Positions 46,455-59,282 of a stretch of 64,000 bases of DNA are shown here, piece by piece. The stretch lies in NCBI GenBank assembly GCA_009760855.2, contig WPIO01000001.1, positions 357,001 to 421,000 on the forward strand, read 5' to 3'. Under the pieces are notes generated by a model. That model searched no databases. It saw only the letters and a program-made list of their open reading frames with translations, and was not told the DNA's origin. Position 1 is the stretch's first letter. Each line of letters opens with the position of its first letter. The position numbers were made by a program, and so were the translations under genes. The stretch comes from Cristatella mucedo. Its lineage: Eukaryota > Bryozoa > Phylactolaemata > Cristatellidae.

Positions 46455-47325
46455 AATCATTAATATGTCATTAGCCTCAGGTCATGTCCCAGCACATTTA
46501 AAAAAGCTGTAGTCAGGCCACTTCTCAAGAAAGCGACACTAGACCAAGAGAACTTGAGCAACTACCGCCCAGTCTCCCTTCTACCATTCCTATCAAAAAC
46601 ACTGGAACGGGTCATGGCGGACCAGCTGAACTCACATATAAAAAATTCAAACCTTGCTAGTAAGTTCCAGTCTGGCTTTAGAGCTAATCACTCCACTGAG
46701 TCAGCATAGCTTAGGGTATACAACGACCTACTTAGGAATGCAGACATGGGTAGAGTGTCTCTGCTTGTCTTGCTCGATCTTTCGGCAGCTTTTGATACCA
46801 TCGATCACAAAGTTCTTCTAGAGCACCTCCCATCTCGCCTGGGTATCCCTAGCACTGCTCTGCAATGGTTCAGGTCCTTTCTCAGTGGGAGACTCCAGAG
46901 TATTGACGTGAATGGACAGAGATCATCCGAGGAACCTCTGAAATATGTGTGACCTCAGGGCTCCGTGCTAGGTCCGGTTCTTTTCATGGTTTATACTCTC
47001 CCTCTTGCTGATGTGATTGCCAAGCACAATTTAGGCTTTCACTTCTATGCGGATGACACTCAGTTGTAACTTTGCTTTGATCTCTCCCAGCATTCGAGCA
47101 CCTTGAATTCTTTCAACTCGCTGCATATATAGATGACATCAACACATGGATGGCAGCACATTTTCTAAAACTAAACGATGATAAAACTACCTTACTAGTT
47201 ATGGGCAAACCAAGCTTGATTCAGAAATTGAAAAGGCTGACGCTCAAAATTGGCTCTGCCAGCATATCTACCGTTGAATCAGCTCGAAATTAAGGTGTCA
47301 TGTTCCAAAGCAACCTCTCCCTTTG
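46455..47325 (+). pseudogene. CR1/L2-type family A, reverse transcriptase palm region
   Basis: Contains the region upstream of and including the catalytic motifs: [18 protein letters not shown]-type blocks at 46,580-46,640 in a shifting frame, then a 68-residue frame (46746-46952, VSLLVLLDLSAAFDTIDHKV). A TGA follows in place of the expected Gly/Val before [11 protein letters not shown], and then FYADDTQL with a stop after it. It extends further 5' than any other family A copy in the window, but its 3' half is missing; it stops near the SARNLGV-type block at 47,300 and module L follows directly. Confidence 0.85.
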
Positions 47326-48560
47326 TCTAGGTGTTGCCTCCTTCATGAATGCACATCCTATAAAGAGCAGCTAGCATTAGAAGATACTGCTAAAAGTTAA
47401 ATACAAATACTGTTTTAGCTGGTATAGGCTATTTCTAAATTCCTCGTAAACGGGCGGTAGAACCTTAAAACGAGAAATATGACTTGCAAAACTTCCGTGC
47501 CAGTCGGATTGAAAATTTCAAGCAGGTAATTCAATTAGTTCCATATAGGTACCAGTACACTCAGAAACTCATAGGCATGCTGAAATAAGTAAATTTGCAT
47601 CATTTATTTGCTTGAAAACTTTGCAGTGTTTGAAACTATGTAATGCCATGCCTTAGAATCCCGAGTGCCTCTAATTCCAGTCTGTAATCGTAGCAATTTC
47701 TCTTTACTAAGTTTTTATCATACCGAAACAAGAGATGCCATCTCGATTAGGCTTCAATTGAATCCTACCAACAGTATCCAATTGTTCCTAACGATGAATA
47801 GAGTTACGTAAATAATATGAGCTCAATAGCTGACAGCTGAGAAATAAATTACGTCGTAGATACTGATATTAAATATAATAACTTGCTAATGCTACTCTAA
47901 AATTAAATGCAATAGGTTCCTCTTGCTGTTGTAAGGGGAGTTCAAAGCTTGAAATAGAAAAATAGAAGATAAAGCTTTATTTGCGCTTTACCTCCAACGA
48001 TTTTGGAAGGAATAACTCAAAATTATTAGCAGCCAAACACTTAAACTTTGGTGCTTGGTTGATTAAAGAAAGAGAGAATGTGAAGCCGTAAGGCTCGAGC
48101 GCCGACGATTGGCTTGCGTAGAGTGTTCGTCTTCACACTGTTGTATTCAATATTACCCTGAAAAACCTGCAAAAATATAGACAAGGTAAGTTTTCTGACC
48201 AAAAAAATTCTATTCTCACTCTATGTATAAAGGTAACAAACTTAATAGGCTAATTTGCCTCTCAAATGGCCAAAAAGTACATTTTTTACAACCCCTTAAC
48301 TTTAAAGTGACTGAATTGCTGCAATTTCTAGGGTGTTCCTCTAACATAAACGCATTATAGAACGTTGTATTAAAATGAAAACGGTGAAATGAATAAGATA
48401 GAAAACAATTTATAGTGGCGTTATTCAATATTTTCCGATTTATTCCCGAGTTTTCCCATGTTCTTTGTAGTCCACAAATGTTGAGCCGTCCTTACTCGTT
48501 GAGATCTTGTAAGTTCTCATGAAGTAATTGACGTTTGACCTCCCAGCTGTGGCTACTTGT
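47326..48560 (+). repeat. complex repeat, modules L and M
   Basis: L: TAGGTGTTGCCTCCTTCATG (47,328), ACTATGTAATGCCATGCCTT (47,635), GACAGCTGAGAAATAAATTA (47,832). M: TAAAGCTTTATTTGCGCTTT (47,970) and TTGGTGCTTGGTTGATTAA (48,038). This copy shows the site without the R2/NeSL-type insertion. Confidence 0.72.
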
Positions 48561-49050
48561 TTAATATTGGTGGAAAAAATGCACCAGCCATTAGATAAGA
48601 CATACAATTTGAATATAAACCAGAAAGATATGTTAAGATGACCTTTTTAGTCACACTTACAGTTAGAGGTGCTAAAAGCGCGAACTGATGTATGGAACAG
48701 GACCTAAGGCTGGAGCATTTGCTGTCCATACATTATGTCCGAAGTTATAGATACTTGCATTCTGTGGCACGTTAAGTGGATGCGGCCAAGATGAACTTGC
48801 TGTAAAAGCATTATCAGGCAAGCCAACAGTAAATAAAAACATAAAGAATTAGTCTCTAAAAGTCTTTTATTTAAAATGTATTTAAGTGCCGATTTGGTTT
48901 TTATGCAAAATGATACTTAAATTATAATGTACATTATTTCTGAAAATCACCACACTGCGTTTACCAAACCTATTGTCCAATTTAGTAATAATAAAAATTA
49001 ATTTGTGGACTCAGAGAACTCAACCTCTTTTAGGCACTTCATAAATGTGT
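48561..49050. other. unassigned, with a tiny family A-like tail
   Basis: AT-rich, no gene. AGTAATAATAAAAATTAATT, GGACTCAGAGAACTCAACCT and CTTTTAGGCACTTCATAA (48,980-49,047) look like a degraded family A 3' end in minus orientation. Confidence 0.4.
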
Positions 49051-52000
49051 GGACAGCAACAACAAACAACCGATATGTGTTACAAAACCGTTCCTGAGTG
49101 TCCGATCTTTCGCATGCTAGATTGGTTTAGCATGAAGCCTAAATTGTCTATAGCTTCACTATAGTGCTGTGATTTCATCGGGTTATTTAGAAAATTCCAA
49201 CAGATAGGGTACTCTTAGGAAACAAATAAAGAACGTGATGCTAAAATCCTTAACGCTTTTTCCTTACAGGATATTGTCTGTAATCAGATTTCGCTTAATT
49301 ATATCGATGCTATGAAGTGAGCTCCTATGCACTCTAGTTACAGGTAGCTACGAATATCATAGTAAGCACGGTGAAAATGTCTGCTACATGAAGCTGGTCA
49401 TGAGATCGCAGCTTGAACGAATGTTAAAGTTGAGATGATAAGCTAGTTGTGGTTGGAAAAATTCCGGTCCGATAGTTGGATAGTCTTGATACTGTTTGAA
49501 ATTAATTAGGCACCGAGCCCAATACTAAGCCTGAATTTTATTCTAAATCTGCATTAAATTCACGGAGCCATGAGCATTTAACTACTTCCATCGCTTGCCC
49601 TTAACAAATCATTTGCCAAAGAAGGTGAAAAATTGTATTGACTTCTTGACATAGGCTACGGGCATCGAAAATACTGGCCTAACCTTTTGGTAGGAGTGAC
49701 ACCAATGTAACAGTAAACTGGGCTTCACTGCCTGATATTATGTCGAGCAACAATATACTTGCTGATTAAATTGTCACTATTTCTATAGAGGCAAATTAAA
49801 TAAAAATAAATCACCGCCGGTTGTAGTAGCAACGAAGGATCGCCACCTCAGTACTCGAACCCACAACATCGGTCCGGAAACTGCCTTACCTAGTGCGGTA
49901 TCGCGGCAAGCCGTTTAGTCGATGCGTTGGGTTTCCTTTAAAATCCTCTGGCTGGTAGATTATTGTTGTAGTGTACTATAAATCGTAACGGCTAAGCTAT
50001 ACCGATACAGATTCAAGCTTGCTCTGAGCGTATTTCATCGAATGTTCATGGGTGGAGGCTGAATGCATAGAACTGTCTACAGAGTTACTGGAACCTATAC
50101 AAGGTGCTTTCGATTGTCGAAGGTAAAAGTTAGGTTTTTAAATTAATAGCTTTCTTATGGAAGAACAGGCTGTACCTCATAGCACTTCTAGAAACCTTTC
50201 TAATTTGTAAGCTTCAACTTCTCAAGTTAATTATTTCCATAATTAATTCATAAACCTAAAAACAAACTTTGTTTATTGCTTGGTGTAAGCAACTCAGAAT
50301 AGCTCGTTTATAGATAAGAACCCAGCCAGGCAGTATTTACTGCCTTTCATATGTATTATGGCTGGTCACTTGTTGCAGAGTAAACTGGTGATTTTTGTAG
50401 AGACGACCATCGTCCAGTATATCCTGCTAATATAATATCTATGTAGGTACTAGTTAAAGCCACTATTTTTTTGTGCTTGGCTGTTCCAGGTAACATAGAG
50501 TCACTACCCCCTACAGATAATTCCTGTAGGATACTACCGAGCGAGACAAAACTTCTGCTGGCCCATCCGGCTGACTAATAACGTAATTCAGTGGCCAAAA
50601 GGGCGAACCACTTCGTCGGCTGTAGTGCGGGTTATGCAAATCGAGGTTTCAATTTGTTCATGGCAATATTTTGCAATATGAAGAGTGCAAGTTTGACTTC
50701 ACAGGAAGTTTTGTAGATACGAACCACTACGCCTTAGATAACGGATCCACGTTGTTTTGTCTTTAACGTGAATTTAAAATAATATGGTTAAGCTTGACAC
50801 ATTGATTATCTACAGCTTAAGACTATCACCGTGACTGCAGAAGATGACAGAAAAAACTCATCGATATGCTGCAATTTTACAACCTCAGCAAATAGAAAGT
50901 AATACCAATATCCAAAGGGCTGTATTACAGGACACTGACCGCGATCACGCTAGATTCGGAGTGATTTTTTCCAAGTGACTAGCGTGAACTCGTTCGCACG
51001 TTAATAAACTAGAGCCATGCCGATAGTAGTGTGCACCACAAGATTTTAATGAAAGAGATTTTCCACTCAGGCATTGGATTGACTGACTGAACGTGGAAAA
51101 AGGTGAGGTGACAAGCTATTCGGATAATGCAGTGCAGCTGTTGGTGAGGTGTGTTTTGGAGATACAGAAAATAATGACGAGTGCCTCTGGGAACAACAAG
51201 CCAAGACGGCTCATGCTTCTGCAGGCATCATCTGATCACATTGAAAGTTGTGGGAGTCGATTCTCGTAGAAATTTAGAATAGGTCTAAAAGATGAACATG
51301 ATATGCGCGAGGTCAGAAATAACATGTCAATTAAGGTTAGGCTTAAGAAATTTTCAGAATGCTGGTTCAAGTGTGCAATTGAAGATAAACTAAATGTTGC
51401 ACGGTGACAAAAACCTATTCAAGGTTTTTTAAGCAAAATTTAGATCGAAACGTGTTGCCTATTGTCGAAAATTACAGACTACAACTGCATTTGTGAGAAG
51501 CGTGATTCAAACCTGGACTGAATAAACTGTATATGCAGGAATCAGTATCCATTTTTTCAACAGTGTCTTACGCTCTTACAGTTTTTGACATAACAGACGG
51601 ATGTAGAGTTACGACAGAGTGGCTCTAAGGGGCTATCTTTGTTGTTCTTGTTGCCGCTGCCTAAGTTTTGCGTGTCTACATTCATGCCACATACATTCCT
51701 ATTCTGAATCATTGCTGTGCAAAATAACCATTCAAGGAAGGCAGAACAGAGGAAGGCAGACAGAAACCCCGAATTGTTTCATGAAAAACAGCTTTCTCCG
51801 GCAACAAATCAGAAAACATCAACATTACTTTGGAAGGCAGTAGTAGTTGTACGATCACTCCGCACGTTTGACATCTTCACTTACTGGTCAGCTCAGGGCT
51901 GTTTTGCGTAAACAAATAGTAGTAAATTAGTATGAAGTTACAAGCGGGAGCAGAGACAACCAAGTAGCAGCTACACTATTTGTGTCAGACAGAAGAATAC

Positions 52001-52139
52001 CACGGGCTGATCAAATCGGTAAGCCTGTACTGCATACCGACGAGAAGCGAAACAATGATTTGGATACGTTAAGGTCACTCTGGTACATTTAAAGTGGGAG
52101 AGATCGGATATCGCGGCAGAACCTGGGAAGCACAGACAG
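49051..52139 (+). repeat. complex repeat, copy 4 (G part, S, E, F, G, H)
   Basis: A stray G segment (CTATAGCTTCACTATAGTGC, 49,149) precedes S with a SINE (49,770-49,915), E (TACAAGGTGCTTTCGATTGT, 50,098), F (TCTATGTAGGTACTAGTTAA, 50,438), G (GTTAATAAACTAGAGCCATG, 51,000) and H (CGGCAACAAATCAGAAAACA, 51,799). Confidence 0.75.
49770..49915 (-). repeat. tRNA-derived SINE (module S)
   Basis: The minus-strand A box region CGCACTAGGTAAGGCAG and B box GTGGGTTCGAGTACTGAG, with the CTACAACCGGCGGTGATTT body. Confidence 0.72.
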
Positions 52140-52530
52140 GTCATGTTCACCGATTTTTTGCCATTTTCGTCGCTTTTTCCTCGCTTTCAGTTCATTGTCT
52201 CGGAATTTCAGCCAACGTGCCGATTGTTTGCCGTCGTGCGACCATCTCTCGTACGATCTTGTGCGATATTGCCTAAATAGAGTCTAGTGCGTACAGAGCT
52301 CTTCCAGATTTAGTCGGATTTAAGAACGGAGTCCGGCGTTCTTGGGTTTCCATGCACTTCGATATCTCGCTTGGGTATGTCTGGGAGCGAACCAAAAAGC
52401 CAGCGCTTGGCAACATGTCTCGGTCGTACGGCGAACTTGCAACGAAACGTCGTTCGCTGCCCTATTCTTATTGGCCTGAGTAACGACTTTTATCTAGTGC
52501 CCTTGATAATCTTCAGCTAAACCGGGTGGA
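52140..52530 (+). repeat. module P, second copy
   Basis: CGTGCCGATTGTTTGCCGTC, AGATTTAGTCGGATTTAAGA, GAAACGTCGTTCGCTGCCCT and GTGCCCTTGATAATCTTCAG all recur at 42,100-42,430. Module H runs straight into P at the string CACAGACAGGTCATGTT. Confidence 0.75.
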
Positions 52531-52669
52531 AAATGACAGACTTCCCGACCTAGACAATGCAGATGTATAAAGCTGGCGTTCCAATTCAGTTGCTATGATA
52601 CAAACCTGAAAGTATACGTTGCTTCTCTGCATACTGTTATGTTGTGTAAAAACATACTTGTTGATCGAA

Positions 52670-52815
52670 CAGTCTCTTTTGGTATAGCGGCGTAAGACCC
52701 TTACAAGTAATCTCCGCCGCTTACACCGGTACCACACAATCGCCCACCTCAGGACTCGGACCCACAACGTCGGTCCACAAACAGCCTTACCTAGAGTGCC
52801 AACACAGCATACCAT
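52670..52815 (-). repeat. tRNA-derived SINE (module S)
   Basis: Minus-strand TGGCACTCTAGGTAAGGCTG (A box) and GTGGGTCCGAGTCCTGAG (B box). Confidence 0.75.
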
Positions 52816-52974
52816 TTATTCGACGTGATAAGTTTCATCGTAAATCTACCGGATTGCAGATTATCGTTGTGGAGTTTTATAGGCTGCAACGGCCTAGTTA
52901 CACCGACACAGATTCATGCTTGCTCTGAAAATGGCTCCGTGAATATTTGCGGGACAGGCTGAATGGTCAGAACT

Positions 52975-53206
52975 CCCTTAATAAGTTACTGGAATCTCTG
53001 AAACGTGCTTTCACTCGTCAAAGGGGAAGGTAATTTTGGGTGAGTAGCTTCCCTTTGGAAAATGGGTAGCCTGTATCTCATGGTACCAATCGAAAGTTAC
53101 TGGAATCTCTAAAAAGTGCTTTCAATCATCGAAGGTGAAGGTAGGCTTGGGTGAATAGCTTTCCTTTCGAAAAATGAGTAGCTTGTATGTTCTGGCACGG
53201 TTCGAA
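52975..53206. repeat. tandem duplication of about 110 bp in module E
   Basis: AAGTTACTGGAATCTCTGAA (52,982) and AAGTTACTGGAATCTCTAAA (53,094) start two units that both run through GTGCTTTCA, GAAGGTA and GGGTGA(A/G)TAGCTT. Other E modules have one. Confidence 0.8.
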
Positions 53207-56200
53207 ACTTGTTTGTCTTTTAAGGTACTTCTTAAGTCAAAAAGTCTTTCCTGAATTATTTCTCACATTTTAAAACAAGACAGCGCTTCTTGCTTGAAGA
53301 TGATGCAAGCCACTCAGGAGAGCCTCGTTCCGGATGAGAACCCAGCCACGAAGTGCTTGCTGTTTTTCAAAGGGATAACGGCTGGTTAATTGATGCCGAG
53401 TAAACGAATAATTTGTGTGAAGACCTGCATCCAATAGCATATCCTGCTAGCATAATGTCCATGTAAGTACAAGTCTAAGCCACTATGTTTCTGTTCTTGG
53501 TTGATCCAGGTAATATACACTCATGAACTCCTACAGATAACTCCTGTAAGGAACTTCTGAGCGAAGCGAAAAGTCTGCTGGCCTATCCAGCTGACTAATA
53601 CAATTAGTAAACTGCCAAAAAGACGAACCTTTTCCGTTCCCGGTTGGGCTGGTTGTGCAAAGCGAGGTTACAATTTACTCAGGGCAATAAATTACATTAT
53701 GACGAGTGCTACCTTGACGTCACAGGAACTTTCATAGGATACTATCCTATATGCCTTACAAAATGGGCTGCAAGCTTACGATCTTTTGCATCAATTTCTA
53801 ATATTCTAATGAAGCCTGAAACTTTTTTATCCAAAGCTTTACATATCGCCGTGACTGCAGCAGGTGATGGAGAAAATTCTGGGATATGCTGTGAATTTAG
53901 TATGTCGACAAAGAATGAATAATGCCAAAATTCAAAACACTTTTTTGCTGGAAACTGTCAACAGTGGTGTGGGATTCGGTCATTCTGTCCGGAGGTTTGT
54001 AATGTGCGCTCGTTTGCACTTTAATAAACTAGAGCCATGCCTATTGTAGCGTGCACAATAAAGATACTTACGAAATTAATTGGCTAATTAGGCATTAGCT
54101 TGACTTAATAGACGCAAATGAAGATAAGATGATAAGCTATTTGATGTCGGATAATGCAGGTCAGCTGTTAGTGAGGTCTAGTTTGCAGGTACAGAGAAAC
54201 ACGAACGCATCTCCGAGCAAGCCGTTACGACTCTCGCAAGCATCTTGGCAAGCAGCATCTGCATACATTGAAATTTGTACCCGATGTTTTTTCAACGTAA
54301 ATATAAAATAAGTCTGAAGAATAAACGTAATATGCGTTGGTTCAAAAATTCTGAGTGAATTAAGGATAGGCTTCGATAATTTGCAGAATGCAGTGTGTGG
54401 TGAATGACAGCACAAATTTCTGCACCCTGGCAAACTCTATTCCAAGTTTTCTGAAGCAGTATTTATTTTCAAAATCGCAGTCTCTCGGCTGAAATTAAAG
54501 ACTACAACTAACATCGTCACTCTTTTCGGTTGCATTTTAAGGTAGAGTTGTTTAGAGCCGGAATGACCCAATGGTGTATGCAGGATTCAGTCTAAGTTTG
54601 TTCATTTGTCACGTACTGTTGTAGTGTCATATGAGAGGCTGGCGTAGAGTTACGGCAAAGCGGCTCTGAGGAGCTACTTTTACTGATCTTGCTGTCTTTG
54701 GCTATGATAAGCTTGCCTACAGTCGTGTCGCGTACGTTCCTATTTTCGAGTCCTTGCTGTGAAAACTACCCAGTGAACAAGGGCAGGCAGAAACAACGGG
54801 TTGTCTCATTAAAGTCAGCTTTCATCGGCGAAAAATCAGAACACTCCAACACTTACTGGCCAGCTCAGGGCTCTGTTGCAGTAATCAACGGGTAGAAAAT
54901 CGGTATTGATACATAAACTGTGATCTTAGACAGCCGGGAGGCGGATTAACAATTTGTATGGGCCAGAAGATCTCTCGCGGGTTGCTCAAATCGACCGGTG
55001 CGATTTACTCACCAATGACAGGCGAGCCGGTACTTTTGCTAGTTTAAGATTACTCTGGTATATTTCAAATAGAAGAGTTCAGATTTCTCAGAAAAACCTC
55101 TGAAGCACAGATAGGTCATGTTGTCATTTCGGGTAGCGGCTTAAGGGCTCAACGAATGCCCATTCTGCTTGAATGCTATTTGTCTCCTTCGATGAACCCC
55201 TTGAAGTTGACGGTGTTGTCATACTTTAGGCTCAAGGCGTTTTTATTCAGAGGTAAGAAAGTACAGTTTATCTAAATTAGAAAATCGGCAAACCATTCCG
55301 ACTTAATCTACGTTTTGGACGTGCATTCTGCATTGCGCTTCTGATATCTAGTAGTGAAATACATTTAACACTAAGATACTCAATGCAATTCCGATATTAG
55401 TGACTCGGACAGGGAGTTAAGGACGGACGAAATAGCGACTAAAGTTATTAAAATAAGAAACATTAGACTTTCTTTACAGATCCTTTAGCCTAGACACCGT
55501 TATTCCTCTTTTTCAGTAAGTCACTCTCTCTGCCTTATATCTATGTCTTTTTCTCCGTCACTCCGTCTCCCTCTCTCTGTCTCTGTCTATCTATATGTCT
55601 TCGTCTGTCTTTCTTATCTGGCTCTATAATACACTATAATATACTGTATAAAATACATATACTACAAATGTACACTCTTCTAGATATATATAATATAATA
55701 TACTCTATAATGAAGAATAATTACGAAAACGTCAGCCTTCCCGACATCAGTCCTGCAGCTAACATTTTTGATGAGCTTTAGTCTGATCGTCACTAGTGCC
55801 AGCAAGTCCTGTGAATGATAATATTTTCCTTCTTCTACGATTTTAGCATTTCCATCGCCATTACCTAACCCTTCACTTGTTCGCTCCTAGCATCTGCGTG
55901 TCTAAACGTGGGGTTCTGAGCATCTTTCAAACTATATTAACTAATGTGTCCATTATTTTGGAAGAGACTGGCAGTTTAAACTAGCACTAACTTCGATACT
56001 CTTTTAAAGTAGTTCCCCTTATAGGATTTAGTTTGAAACACGTGAATGCAATTCTTTAGTGAAACACTTGTACAGTCCGAATGAATGTTGGAATACATGT
56101 AAGCTAATCCTTACACAATTATTGGTTATATATTGAGCAACCACAAATGCTCCATTTCCTGATTATAGGTAATATGCAGCGAGACACAGAGTCAGAAGTG

Positions 56201-58152
56201 AAAAATTTCACGTAAAAATAGAAAGATATCCACTTTTAAAGAATAGATTTTTAGATATTTAGCCTGCAAGTAAATCGTTCTACGCATCGGAAATCGTACA
56301 TGTTGACGGTTAGGTAAGTCCACAATGAGTCTAAAAGCTGTATGTAATATAAATGCAGCAGCTAGTCAGCCATCTTCACAGGTTTAGTTGCAGGTAGGCT
56401 TTATAAATTTGAGGATTCATGTTGAAGCGAGCTATGAAAGACAACATAGATATTGCATATTAATTAACCTCATACTATTTTTGGTATTTCCATATTATTC
56501 CGTGAGTATTTATGTTAGTGTTTTTAATATTATGACAATATATAAATATGCCGTCCTATTTCAATTGAGAAGTAGGTACATTTTTGGCAAAAAGAAGCAA
56601 AGTGTATGGACAAGCAAAAATTTCGCAGTTTCGTAGGCAATTGGTCGTAGTTCTAATGTGGTATCGGCTGATGAGGAGAATGCAGAATGCATGAATGCAT
56701 GAATCTTGCTATCGCATGTCAGAAGATAATGCTCCAGTAGATATCCTACCAATGACATACATCATATATTGGTGGTTCGTACTTTGAGAAGCACTTCCAG
56801 CACACAACGTGTTCGCTATTCCCTATAGAACTACAATAATTCTAAAACTAAATAACGAGAATTCATGCAAGAGTCCAGAAAAGAGTTCATTGAATTATTT
56901 GTAAGTGTTACTATCCTGAAGGGGTTGTTACTAAGAATGACTATCCATTCATTATTATATCCACGATATTTCATAAATGAAAACTTTTGTGCGGTTTTAT
57001 GTTAGGTAGAGTTCTTAATGTGGTTGCTGGTCGCCGATGAGGGATTTTATTTTGATCTAGGCCCGGACAATGAGAGATTTTATTTTGATCTAGGCCAGAA
57101 CAATTTTGATGGAAGCAAATGATTCGTTTGTCAACGAATGATATTCGCTCATTGAGGTGGTGCAAATTAATAAAGAAATTATGATTTTGGCTAAGTGTAA
57201 AATGTAGGTACTCAAAAAATCTCAGCTCTGTTCCTCAATTTTTAGGCACTCTCGGGTTACGTGGTGCTCATATGCCTGCAGTAGCAGCAGCCTAAACGCG
57301 GCCATCCACCTTCGAGCTCTCTGCTCGCAAATTGACCATATTGTACTGGATCTGGCTGGTTCAGAATGAACTCTTGGTCTAGGTGCTGCCTCCTACACGA
57401 ATAGACGTCGCATTAAGAACAGATAGCAGTACAGAATACTGTAAAAAGGAAAACACAAAAGACTGTCGTAGCTGGTATAGGCTATTTTAAATTGCTCGTT
57501 AACGGACAGAAGTAACCTAAAACGAGAAATGTGATTTGCTAAACTTCAGTTTAAGTCAAATTTAAGATTTAAACCACACCATTCCATTGTTTTCATGTAG
57601 CCGCCAGTACACTCATAAACTCATAGGCATTCTAAAATTAGAAATTTTCCATTATTTGTTCGCTGGATCACTTTGCAGCCTTTGAAACTAAATAGTGCCA
57701 CGTCTGAGAGTCTCGAGTGCCTTTTTATCCCACTCTGCAATCGTAGCTATTTCACTATGCTAAGTTGTTTTCATACCAAAAGAAAAATGCCGTCCCAGGT
57801 AGGATTCAGTCAAATCATCTTAACAACATCCAAGGATTCCGAATGGTTAATAGCCTTGCGGAAAAATTCTGAGATCGAAGCTGACAGCTGAAAAATCAAT
57901 TGCATCATAGATACTGGGTATTCAGTATAATAACTTGGTGATGCTGCTGCGAAAAAATGCAATACAATCATATTAGTGTTGTAAGTGGACTTACAAGCTT
58001 GAAACTGACGATACAGCTTTGTCTTCGCCTTTCCTCCAACGATTTTGGAAGGAATGACTCAAGCTTGCTAGAAGCCGAACACTTAAACTTTGGTGCTTGG
58101 GTAACCGAAGAAAGAGAGAACATGAAGCCGTAACGCTTGAGCTGCAACGATT

Positions 58153-58895
58153 GACTTAATAATAATAATAATAATAATATTGTACTAGATAAAGCGCCCT
58201 CAGAGAATTTAATCTCTTTCTAGGCGCTTTACATTTGCTGCCAAGTGATATGCAATTGAATAGTAAGTAAAATCATGCTTGAAAAACAAACAAGATGAAC
58301 AATATGGTTAGGGGTGACATGCACAGGGTCAGCATGCAAATGTGGTTAGTGGCAGCATGCACAGTGTCAGCACGCATAAGCAAATCAAGGTCGAATCAAA
58401 GGGACCCACTAAATGCTGTCCTAAATAGGTGTGTTTTTAAAATTCTTTTAAATGTGGTCAGGTCATGGGATGTTCTGACGCAGGTCGGGAGGGAGTTCCA
58501 GGCTTTGGGAGCACACGAGCTGAATGCACGGTCTCCAAAGGATTTAAGGTTTGTACGAGGTATTTCCAGACTGTTGGATTCCGAAAAGCTGGTGGTACGA
58601 TGCTTGGCCTGATGGGTTAGTATATCTGAAAGATAGGCTGGAGCCATATAATGAAGAGACCTAAAAGTGAGCGACAAAACCTTGAAGTCAATCCGTTGCC
58701 TCACTGGTAGCCAGTGCAGGTGGAGTAATGTGGCAACTGCGAAGCTCACGACAGACAAGCCTAGCTGCAGAGTTTTGCACCAACTGCAATCGCCTGATCG
58801 CACATGCTGGTAGGCCAGTAAGCAGTGAGTTGCAGAAGTCGAGACGGGATGTCACGAATGCATGGACCAACTTGGACGTGGTATCCTTATCTAAA
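58153..58895 (-). pseudogene. CR1/L2-type family A, 5'-truncated
   Basis: The minus frame 58803-58396 (135 residues) runs from MRSGDCSWCKTLQLGL into LPVRQRIDFKVLSLTFRSLH and ends LKTHLFRTAFSGSL. A small deletion relative to the 33.5-kb copy removed part of the PLLADLHWL region and shifted the frame. The tail is (TAA)n at the left edge. GACTT flanks both ends, GACTTAAT on the left and GACTTGAG on the right, a likely target duplication in module M. Confidence 0.88.
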
Positions 58896-59282
58896 CTAGA
58901 CTTGAGTACAGTGTTTGTCTTCACACTAATGGATTCATTATTACCTTGAAATACTCGCACAAATATAAGCAAGTTTATTCTTTCCGAAACAAATTGGCTA
59001 AGGCTTTGCATAAAGGTTACAAAAGTACAGGGTAAGTTCCCTCCACATGTCCACAAACAGCAATTACAACCTCTGATTACACTTTAATTCCAAGTGCCTG
59101 AACTGGTCCAATTTCAAGCGCATTCCTCTAGGAATTCATCTAGGGAATTTATTCTGGAATTCCTCCAGGAATTCCCCCCACAGAAATTCTATGAAGTCGC
59201 ATTTTAAAGAAATACATTAGAACATGGCATACGCTCAATATTGGCAATATTCAATGTTTAGCTTTTTGGCTAACCCGCAATG
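58896..59282 (+). repeat. complex repeat, module M continued
   Basis: GTACAGTGTTTGTCTTCACA (58,907) continues the module M text that breaks off at 58,150, as judged from the uninterrupted copy at 48,120. CTAGGAATTCATCTAGGGAA and CTCCAGGAATTCC (59,120-59,180) form a short EcoRI-rich direct repeat. Confidence 0.65.

Larger units (their letters stand above)
52531..58152 (+). repeat. complex repeat, copy 5 (S, E, F, G, H, A, CT, C, I, J, L, M): most complete copy
   Basis: S: AAAGCTGGCGTTCCAATTCA (52,568) with a SINE at 52,670-52,815; E duplicated; F: TCCATGTAAGTACAAGTCTA (53,457); G: CTTTAATAAACTAGAGCCAT (54,020); H: TGGCCAGCTCAGGGCTCTGT (54,857); A: CGATATTAGTGACTCGGACA (55,391); C: TGAGCTTTAGTCTGATCGTC (55,771); I: CAATTATTGGTTATATATTG (56,117); J: AACATAGATATTGCATATTA (56,443); L: TCTCGAGTGCCTTTTTATCC (57,711); M: CCAACGATTTTGGAAGGAAT (58,036). 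The unit is thus at least 5.6 kb before M and more than 6 kb in all. Confidence 0.8.
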